Source: Bacteroidales bacterium UBA1628
GTDB taxonomy: Bacteria; Bacteroidota; Bacteroidia; Bacteroidales; UBA932
Direction: 5' to 3'
NCBI GenBank assembly: GCA_002321335.1
Contig: DCMG01000156.1
Location: forward strand, 1-9,008
DNA length: 9,008 nucleotides
Shown: piece by piece, positions 1 through 6,019 of the stretch
Layout of the letters: each line of letters begins with the position of its first letter
How positions within the stretch are numbered: position 1 is the stretch's first letter
The notes under the pieces: generated by a model
Database searches by the model: none
The model's input: only the letters and a program-made list of their open reading frames with translations
What the model was told of the DNA's origin: nothing
Made by a program: the position numbers and the translations under genes

Positions 1-380
1 GTGAAGTACTTGTACTGGATGCTTTCTCCGTTGTCAGCCCTGAGCCTCAGGATAAAAGTGCCCAGTTTCGTGAAGGTGTGGTCAATTGTCGGAGTCGTCG
101 AGACCTTTTCGATTGTCCCGGTCTTGAAGATGTGGTCAGCGACAGTCTTGCCGTCAGCCGGCTGGCCGTAGGACCACTCGTAGGAGACCTCACGTTCACT
201 CTTGACGGTGAGACCTTCGTATTTCAGTTCAACTCCAAGATCGGCGTTGATCGTGTCCGAAGCCGTCTTGAATTCAATCGGCGCAAGGTCAATCGTGTCT
301 CCCTCGTCGATCTTCCAGCAGGAGGACACCGCCACACAGAGCAGCGCCGCCGCTGACAATAATTGGAATATTCTTTTCAT
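1..380 (-). CDS. PKD-like family surface lipoprotein, 3' end cut off by the window edge
   Basis: Reading from an ATG at 380 gives 126 codons that stay open to the left edge, so the C-terminus is missing. The start MKRIFQLLS leads into a hydrophobic segment and a lipobox ending VSSC, with the lipidated cysteine at residue 21. Acidic residues follow soon after (WKIDEGD), as in exported Bacteroidota lipoproteins. From about residue 35 the chain has an immunoglobulin/PKD-like beta pattern: EWSYG near 68-72, then HTFTKLGTFILRLRADNG at about 101-118, which resembles the G-x-Y/F-x-L-x-L-x-D strand of PKD folds. It follows the DUF4843 gene by 15 bases, with a weak AAAGAG upstream of the start, so it should be co-transcribed. 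Small PKD-like lipoproteins in this position are known as SusCD accessory genes. A role as surface ligand-binding or spacer protein is inference. No catalytic motif is visible. Confidence 0.8.
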   Translation of the reverse strand, partial: MKRIFQLLSAAALLCVAVSSCWKIDEGDTIDLAPIEFKTASDTINADLGVELKYEGLTVKSEREVSYEWSYGQPADGKTVADHIFKTGTIEKVSTTPTIDHTFTKLGTFILRLRADNGESIQYKYF

Positions 381-395
381 CTCTTTATTCTCTGA

Positions 396-1322
396 TTAGT
401 TAAGGAAACCATATCTACCGCTGCGAGGGTCACCCCAGCCGACGCGGTTGTTGATGTTGACCTTGTCGCTGCCCATAACCTCGAAATGAGGATCGTCAGG
501 ATGCTCGGCATAGTACTTCTCATAGTACTCGTACAGAGGACAGAACACCGATCCGGCCCATGCCGACATGTAGGTCTGGCGCCAGAATTTCACCATTTTG
601 TTATTGTCCGAACTTGGCTCCGCGTCAAGGTTCTCGCCATAGTGGGCGACACAATATTCATAGAAGACAGGGTTGGTCTCCGCGGTCTTGTGGTAGAGGT
701 CGAGGAGCATCCTGAACTTCGCCGGATAGAAGTTGCCGAGATCGTAGTCCCAGCCCGGATCGGATTTGGCGTTCGGCCTCCACCAAGAAGGGCATGCAGG
801 GTCGCCGTCGTTGACATAGACCTGGAAATCCGGTGTCTTAATGCTTTGGGAGCTTGAACTGTCGGCAGGGAGCGGCTCGAAATTCTCGAACGGAACGAGT
901 CTGAGATGAACACGCACGTATGCTCCTTCCTTCATTTCCGGCTGACGTTTAAGCTTCACGGAAACCTTAGTGGAAGTGGCTCCGGCCGGGAGCACGCAGT
1001 CTCCCACCTCGAAATCAACGCCTTCCCTTGCAGAGACAACCGGATAGGTGACGCCGCCGAACGCGATTGTGTCACCCTCATCACTTGGGACACTCTCTAG
1101 TTTGAACTGCCTGTCTTGATCTGATACTGTGCCCATAATATAGACAGGAGCCTCAACGTCAATCTCATCATCAGCCAAAAGAGCGAATGACTTGATCAAA
1201 ACCTGCTGCCTGTCCTGAAAATATATGTGATCCTTCTGGTCAGTGTCGTACATTATCCACGTCCCGTTGCAGGATGTAAGAAAAAGCAGAACCGAGACGA
1301 ACGGATATATCAATCTTTTCAT
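396..1322 (-). CDS. DUF4843-type surface lipoprotein of a SusCD operon
   Basis: The product is a 308-residue secreted lipoprotein. The N-terminus MKRLIYPFVSVLLFLTSC is a lipoprotein signal with the acceptor cysteine at residue 18. Several features fit the DUF4843 family: an early DHIYF segment (31-35), a beta-rich region with YIMGTVSD near 61-68, a calx-beta-like stretch around GVDFEVGDCVLPAGATST (101-118), and an aromatic C-terminal half with a DLGNFYPAKFRMLLDLY segment. The start lies 6 bases after the susD-like stop, with GAGAA in the junction, and the gene is followed 15 bases later by the PKD-like lipoprotein gene. DUF4843 proteins are typically third in such operons; their biochemical role is not established. 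A surface accessory ligand-binding role is inferred from position and lipidation. No enzymatic motif is seen, and the reading frame is intact. Confidence 0.85.
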   Translation of the reverse strand: MKRLIYPFVSVLLFLTSCNGTWIMYDTDQKDHIYFQDRQQVLIKSFALLADDEIDVEAPVYIMGTVSDQDRQFKLESVPSDEGDTIAFGGVTYPVVSAREGVDFEVGDCVLPAGATSTKVSVKLKRQPEMKEGAYVRVHLRLVPFENFEPLPADSSSSQSIKTPDFQVYVNDGDPACPSWWRPNAKSDPGWDYDLGNFYPAKFRMLLDLYHKTAETNPVFYEYCVAHYGENLDAEPSSDNNKMVKFWRQTYMSAWAGSVFCPLYEYYEKYYAEHPDDPHFEVMGSDKVNINNRVGWGDPRSGRYGFLN

Positions 1323-1328
1323 ATTCTC

Positions 1329-2753
1329 TTAATTATTAATGTTTTTTCTGGCCTCAAGTTCCTCATCCGGGACTGTCAGCATGTAGGTGGACGCAAGGTC
1401 GCCGTGAAGGGTCTTGCCAGACACGGTCGTTATGTCCTTCTTCTCCTTTTTCATGTCCACCCATGTGAGCCCCTCGCAGTAAAACTCTCTGTGACGTTCC
1501 TCGAAAAGCAGGTCACGGGTCAGAGCTGCGCCGGTCTCCTCAAGGGTCTCGCGGCCTCTGGATTTCAGGACCTTGTCGAAATATTCCACAGCCTTGGCCG
1601 GATCCTTTTCTATGTTGGCCTCTGCGACAATGTAGTACATCTCCGGAAGCCTGAGGATGTCATAGCCCAGGATGGATTTCCCGCTGTAGGAATTGTCCCC
1701 GGAGATGAAGCAGTTGTTCACAAGCTTGCGGCACAATGATGATGAGACATCGAACCATGCCGACAACCTGTAGTCGGTCGCCGCACCGCTGTTCTTTTCG
1801 TAGACCGAGGAATAACCTGGTGCGATGACAAGTGAGGACGACGCCCCGGAGCCATTGATGTTCAGCTTCTTCATCATCGCGCTCTCATCATTGATGTAAA
1901 GTCCGAAAATCGTCTCGTTCAAGTCCAAGGTGCCGTTGTCAGGTTGCACGAAGGCACTGACAGGACGGAAAGAGAACTTGCCGCTTCCGATCACCTTCTC
2001 AGCATAGGCAGCCGCGTTGTCCATGTCATTCATGCTCCAATAGACCCTCGCGATCAAAGCCTGTGCGGCGTAAAGATTGATGTGGGCGATTCTCGCATCA
2101 GTGAAAGCCAAAGCCGTGTTGCTCCTTTCAGCCGAGACAAGAACCTCATCCTCAGCGAGATATTCCTCAGCCCTCTTCAAATCTACAAGAATATTCCGGC
2201 ACACCTCATCGTAGGACAGAAGCGGAGAGATGTCGAATGAATATTTCGTCACGTAAGGAATCGCGGTGTTCTTCTCACTCTCGGAAGCCCAGTACGGAGG
2301 GCCGAACAGATTGAGAATCTCATAGTGAACGAAAGCCCTGAGAGCCAACGCCTCACCGAGATAGAGACGGGAGTGTCTGTAGGTGTCGGCATCGTCCTCT
2401 GCGTGCTCCACGATGTTGTTGATGTGGTTGATGGCGGCGTATGCGTCCTTCCATATCTCCTTCTTTGTGGATGTCGAACCGCTTGAGGTCATCTCTCCCT
2501 CGGCCAGCTCGGCGTACTTGTAGTCCGAAGTGGTGAAATTCTGGCTCATGACTTCGGGAAGCAGAATCAGATGCTGTCCGAAGAGATTGTTGTCCGTCAG
2601 CTCACTGTAAACTCCGTAGAGTGCGTCCTCATATTCCTCGGACGTCTCGAACATGTTGATTTTCTCGCCCTTAGGGTGGACGTCAAGGAATTTGTCACAT
2701 CCTGTCGCAAGAACAGCGGCCACTATAGTCGTGAATATTATCTTTCTTTTCAT
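1329..2753 (-). CDS. SusD/RagB-family nutrient-binding outer membrane lipoprotein
   Basis: This 474-residue SusD homologue would form the lid over the SusC barrel and bind ligand at the cell surface. The signal peptide begins MKRKIIFTTIVAA and ends in a lipobox LATGC, with the lipidated cysteine at residue 19 of this start; CDKFLDVHPKGE follows, typical of mature SusD N-termini. A hallmark helix sits near 131-151 (GEALALRAFVHYEILNLFG). The C-terminal SusD/RagB region includes LRLPEMYYIVAEAN (about 367-380) and the ERHREFYCEGLTWVDM motif (about 419-434), the usual E-R-x-R-E-x-x-E-G-x-x-W-x-D pattern. The end reads VPDEELEARKNINN, without the terminal QN common in the family. Start choice: an upstream in-frame ATG at 2759 is possible, but a strong GGAGG sits 7 bases before the ATG at 2753 and only 1 base before the upstream one. 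The gene begins 15 bases after the susC-like stop. Length is at the short end of the family. Confidence 0.95.
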   Translation of the reverse strand: MKRKIIFTTIVAAVLATGCDKFLDVHPKGEKINMFETSEEYEDALYGVYSELTDNNLFGQHLILLPEVMSQNFTTSDYKYAELAEGEMTSSGSTSTKKEIWKDAYAAINHINNIVEHAEDDADTYRHSRLYLGEALALRAFVHYEILNLFGPPYWASESEKNTAIPYVTKYSFDISPLLSYDEVCRNILVDLKRAEEYLAEDEVLVSAERSNTALAFTDARIAHINLYAAQALIARVYWSMNDMDNAAAYAEKVIGSGKFSFRPVSAFVQPDNGTLDLNETIFGLYINDESAMMKKLNINGSGASSSLVIAPGYSSVYEKNSGAATDYRLSAWFDVSSSLCRKLVNNCFISGDNSYSGKSILGYDILRLPEMYYIVAEANIEKDPAKAVEYFDKVLKSRGRETLEETGAALTRDLLFEERHREFYCEGLTWVDMKKEKKDITTVSGKTLHGDLASTYMLTVPDEELEARKNINN

Positions 2754-2760
2754 TGTCATT

Positions 2761-2765
2761 CCTCC
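2761..2765 (-). promoter_or_regulatory. Strong Shine-Dalgarno deciding the susD-like start
   Basis: The minus strand reads GGAGG directly after the susC-like stop codon. It lies 7 bases before the ATG at 2753 and 1 base before the ATG at 2759, so the downstream ATG is favoured. Such a strong Shine-Dalgarno stands out here, because none of the other starts in the window has one. This agrees with the generally weak use of Shine-Dalgarno sequences in Bacteroidota. Confidence 0.75.
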
Positions 2766-2768
2766 TTT

Positions 2769-5700
2769 TTAGAATGTCGGGCGGAAAATCAGGTTGATTC
2801 CGCGGCAGTAAGGATAGCTGGTTCCCCTCTCGAACTTGACGGTCGAGATGTGGGCGATGTCAGAGAGTCCGATTCCAACGGCCAGCTTGCGGAGACCAAG
2901 CCTCGTGATCGCCTTGGGAGCGAAGTCGTACATTACCTGAATGCTGGAGATGTACAATTCGTTACGCTTCTCGACAAACCTCTCCGAGTACATCGAAGTG
3001 CTTGTAGACGTGCCGATTCCGAGGAAACGGGTATGATCTCCCGGCTGTTTCCACCTGTCGGTGAACACACGGCGGTCAACGTTGTATTCCGCGTCAATGT
3101 TCTCCACCTTGTTTTGGAGCGTCGAGTTGTAGTAGTCAGCCCCGAAGGTGTAGGATGTGGCGATACTGACGGAGAACCCTTTGTACCTGACGGTGTTCAT
3201 CCAAGAGCCTTGCAGGATCGGATTGGTGTTGCCGACGGCCACCCTCTCCTTCTCATCGTAGTCGTAAGTGTAGTCACCATTCTTCTTTATGAATATCTCC
3301 TTTCCGGTCGCAGGGTCGATTCCGGCGGAACGCATCGCGAATATGTCGTACTGTGAGCCCCCCTCCTGAAGCAGGATCTTAGGCTTGGAGCTGTCATAAG
3401 GATTGGTGATGTCGTCCTTGATGTCATCCGAGATCTTCTGGATCTTGTCCATCACATGGCCGCCTGTGAGGGTCATGCTCCAGAACAAGTCCTTGGTTCT
3501 GATAATCTGGCCGGAAAGCGAGAGGTCGAGACCTTTGTTGTTCATCTGGCCGAAGTTGACGTTCATCGAGCTGGTCCCGACAGAAGGCGGAAGGGTCACA
3601 GGCATCAGCATGTCGTAGGTCGTGTTCGAATAGAAATCGAAGGACAGATTGAACCTGTTGTCCAAGAAAGCCGCCGTGATTCCGAAGTTGTTGTTGAAGG
3701 TCCTCTGCCATTTGAGGTCAGGGTTGCCCATCTGCTTAGGAAGCGCGCCGATTCCGGAGACATACTGGTACTTGGAATCGTACTGATAGACGGTGCGCGC
3801 CTGATAGTAGTCGAATGACACGCTGCCCGTATAACCCATTGAGTACCTGAAAGTAAATGTGTTGACCCAAGGCAAGTTGTCCTTGATGAACTTCTCGTTG
3901 TGTAGGTGCCATCCTGCTCCGAACGCCCAGAACGGGGCGAAACTGTTGCGTGAGCCGAACTTGGAAGAACCCGAGGCTCTGTAGGATCCGTCCACAAAGT
4001 ACCTGTTCCAAAGGCTGAAATTGGCATTGGCAAACACACCGACTCCAGTGGAAACCTTGTCGGAGCCTGACGGATGACCGGTAGGATAACTAAGCGCGAA
4101 CGACAGGTCCGAGAGTTCATCCTTGATAAAGCCCGTAGCGATGAACGAAGCGTTCTGCTTCCTGCTGTACTGAATATTGCTGCCGGCGCTGATGCGGAAC
4201 ATGGAGCCCTTGGTGTCCAAGGACTTGCCGTAATTGATGACGATCTTGCCATCGGTTGATAGACCGTTGCCGGTCGCGAGGCTGTAACGTCCCTTGTCCG
4301 CCAGCTTGCTGTTCTCGTACTTCGCCATGTCCGGAGACTCGTAGGTGTCAGCCTTGCTCCAGGACAGTCCAAGATTGGCCTGACCTGTCACATAAAGATC
4401 CTTGGTGATGTTCCATCTTCCTGACAGCGAGTTGGTCCAAGACTGGGTCTGTGACTTGCTGAAGCTTGAGAGTGTGGCCTCGTAAAGAGGGTTGGATATT
4501 TTCGTCCCCGAAGTGCTGAACGGATTGAAAGTGTAGTACTTGTAATACTCTCCGTTCTCGTCCGTCATCGGCAGGTAAGGATTCATTCTAGAGTACTGGG
4601 CATAGCTTCCGTAAGGGGAATCCAGACTGCGGTTCAGCGAGAAACTGTTCTTATAAGAAAGGGTCAGTTTGTTGCGCAGATGGTAGTTCAGGCTGAAAGT
4701 GACACCGAGATTCCTTCTGTTGTCACCCTTCATAACTCCATAGGTGTCACCGAAATTGGCGTTGGCGCGATATTCAAGTTTCTCGCCCCTTGAACTCAAG
4801 GCGAGGGAATGGTTGTGGCTGAACGGCACACGGAGCGGTGCGTGGAGCCAGTCCGGATTCACGCCCTTGCGCACAAGCTGAAGCTTGTAGTCGTAAGCCT
4901 CGTCCATCGAGCCGTCAGCGGCGTCATACTTGCCGGCAAGTCTCTCCACCTCAAGTTTCTCGGCAGGGCTGCAAAGATTGAAAGAACTCAGGTCCGGCAC
5001 GCTGAACTTAGGCACAAAGTTGTAGCTGAGTCTCAGCTTGCCTTCCTCAGAACGCTTTCTCTCGACGACAATCACTCCGTTGGCTCCTTTCTCACCATAA
5101 AGTATAGTGGCGGAAGCATCCTTGAGCACATCAATCCGCTCGATGTCGAACATATCCAGATCATAGAGTTCCTGAATGCTGATCTCCACGCCGTCAAGCA
5201 CGATGAGAGGGTTGTTGACCCCCTCCTCACTTTCATTGGTGATGAGCGTGTTGGCGCCACGGATGAGGATGGAAGGCACAGCGTTCGGGTTGGATCCGGC
5301 CACGTTGTTCTCCACCAGCACCATGCCCGGGGTCAAGGCGGCGAGGCTCTGCATCAGATTGGTCGAAGACACGGCCACCAGCTGGTCACCGCTGATTGTC
5401 GTCGCCGCGCCCGTGAACGTCTCCTTTGTCTGAGTATAGAAACCGTTGACAACCACAGCGTCAAGACTGGAGGTCTTGAGCTGGACGTTCAGCCTTGTGG
5501 AGGTGCTGACATTGTACTCCTTCGACTCTGTTCCGATGAATGAATATATCAGGATGTCCGACTTGCCCGGACTTCTCTGAAATGTCAGAGAATAATTTCC
5601 GTCCGCATCGGCGGATGTTCCGATCGATGTTCCCTTCACTAGCACGTTGGCTCCGGGAAGAGGCTCGTCGTGGTCGTCAGTGATCCGTCCTTTGATGGTG

Positions 5701-5864
5701 ATCCGTGGGTTGGCCTGAGCCCCGGAAGCGCTCTTGCCCTGAGTGTTCTGGGCAAAAGCAGTGTCCGTGAAGCCGGTGACCGACAGAAGAATGCATAAGG
5801 ACAGAACCAATGACTTGACCCAAAGACCCATTGTCTTCGATGATTTGTCTGATTCCATAAGCAT
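2769..5864 (-). CDS. SusC/RagA-family TonB-linked outer membrane transporter
   Basis: The protein is 1031 residues from the ATG at 5864, a usual SusC length. It is an outer membrane beta-barrel that imports ligand delivered by its SusD partner, using TonB-ExbBD energy. In order it shows a signal peptide ending TDTAFA|Q near residue 38, a carboxypeptidase-D-regulatory-like domain at about 55-131 (GRITDDHDEPLPGANVLVKG, then DADGNYSL), a SusC-type linker LDAVVVNGFYTQTKETFTG at about 134-152, a plug at about 150-270 with ILIRGANT, PLIVLDGV and LYGEKGANGVIVVE, and a long barrel ending NLIFRPTF with a terminal phenylalanine. There is no N-terminal STN secretin domain, so no sign of signalling to an anti-sigma factor. 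The start is uncertain: in-frame ATGs at 5858 and 5831 also work, and the last gives the most compact signal peptide. It is first in the operon; the susD-like gene follows at once. Confidence 0.96.
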   Translation of the reverse strand: MLMESDKSSKTMGLWVKSLVLSLCILLSVTGFTDTAFAQNTQGKSASGAQANPRITIKGRITDDHDEPLPGANVLVKGTSIGTSADADGNYSLTFQRSPGKSDILIYSFIGTESKEYNVSTSTRLNVQLKTSSLDAVVVNGFYTQTKETFTGAATTISGDQLVAVSSTNLMQSLAALTPGMVLVENNVAGSNPNAVPSILIRGANTLITNESEEGVNNPLIVLDGVEISIQELYDLDMFDIERIDVLKDASATILYGEKGANGVIVVERKRSEEGKLRLSYNFVPKFSVPDLSSFNLCSPAEKLEVERLAGKYDAADGSMDEAYDYKLQLVRKGVNPDWLHAPLRVPFSHNHSLALSSRGEKLEYRANANFGDTYGVMKGDNRRNLGVTFSLNYHLRNKLTLSYKNSFSLNRSLDSPYGSYAQYSRMNPYLPMTDENGEYYKYYTFNPFSTSGTKISNPLYEATLSSFSKSQTQSWTNSLSGRWNITKDLYVTGQANLGLSWSKADTYESPDMAKYENSKLADKGRYSLATGNGLSTDGKIVINYGKSLDTKGSMFRISAGSNIQYSRKQNASFIATGFIKDELSDLSFALSYPTGHPSGSDKVSTGVGVFANANFSLWNRYFVDGSYRASGSSKFGSRNSFAPFWAFGAGWHLHNEKFIKDNLPWVNTFTFRYSMGYTGSVSFDYYQARTVYQYDSKYQYVSGIGALPKQMGNPDLKWQRTFNNNFGITAAFLDNRFNLSFDFYSNTTYDMLMPVTLPPSVGTSSMNVNFGQMNNKGLDLSLSGQIIRTKDLFWSMTLTGGHVMDKIQKISDDIKDDITNPYDSSKPKILLQEGGSQYDIFAMRSAGIDPATGKEIFIKKNGDYTYDYDEKERVAVGNTNPILQGSWMNTVRYKGFSVSIATSYTFGADYYNSTLQNKVENIDAEYNVDRRVFTDRWKQPGDHTRFLGIGTSTSTSMYSERFVEKRNELYISSIQVMYDFAPKAITRLGLRKLAVGIGLSDIAHISTVKFERGTSYPYCRGINLIFRPTF

Positions 5865-5900
5865 TGACAATTGAATAATTATTTGTTAAACTTCGTTTCA

Positions 5901-5934
5901 ATGCAAAGTTATGCAAACACTTATTCAAATGCAA
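5901..5934 (-). repeat. Three TTGCAT repeats overlapping the susC-like promoter
   Basis: The minus strand carries TTGCAT three times, at 5934-5929, 5916-5911 and 5906-5901; the last two are the longer TTTGCAT (5917-5911 and 5907-5901). The last two start exactly 10 bases apart, one helical turn, and the first is 18 bases further upstream. The copies overlap the -33 and -7 elements. This could be an operator for a regulator contacting one DNA face, or it could be chance in A+T-rich sequence. No regulator gene is in the window. Confidence 0.4.
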
Positions 5935-5935
5935 C
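5904..5935 (-). promoter_or_regulatory. Promoter of the susC-susD-DUF4843-PKD operon
   Basis: On the minus strand a perfect Bacteroidota -7 box, TAACTTTG (consensus TAnnTTTG), lies at 5911-5904. A GTTG at 5935-5932 sits 20 bases upstream as the -33 element. Predicted transcription would start a few bases below 5904, giving a leader of roughly 30-40 nt before the ATG at 5864. Match and spacing agree with the primary-sigma promoter described for Bacteroides. The assignment is by inspection only. Confidence 0.75.
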
Positions 5936-6019
5936 CAAAAAGCATCACCATTTGTTGGGATTACAGAAAAATAACTTCCTTGCGCCTAACAATATATTGG
6001 TATCCGCACCGCTTCAAGC

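Larger units (their letters stand above)
5865..6019. other. Intergenic gap between the fimbrillin-like gene and the susC-like operon
   Basis: This 155-base A+T-rich gap holds the operon promoter and the TTGCAT repeats. I see no convincing intrinsic terminator after the fimbrillin-like stop at 6020. A TTATTTTTCTG stretch is present on the minus strand, but no GC-rich stem precedes it, so some read-through into the operon is possible. No RNA gene or small coding region is evident. Confidence 0.6.

Noticed and set aside
2571..3356. Plus-strand open frame of 261 codons across the susC/susD junction
   Set aside because: It lies antisense to two well-supported genes, and its translation shows no recognisable family, signal peptide or ribosome binding site. 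It is a shadow frame.
4809..5543. Plus-strand open frame of 244 codons opposite the susC-like gene
   Set aside because: It is antisense to the SusC plug region, with an Arg/His/Val-rich composition and no family resemblance.
5865..5870. TTG start for the susC-like gene at 5870
   Set aside because: An ATG follows two codons later and others at 5858 and 5831; no ribosome binding site favours the TTG.
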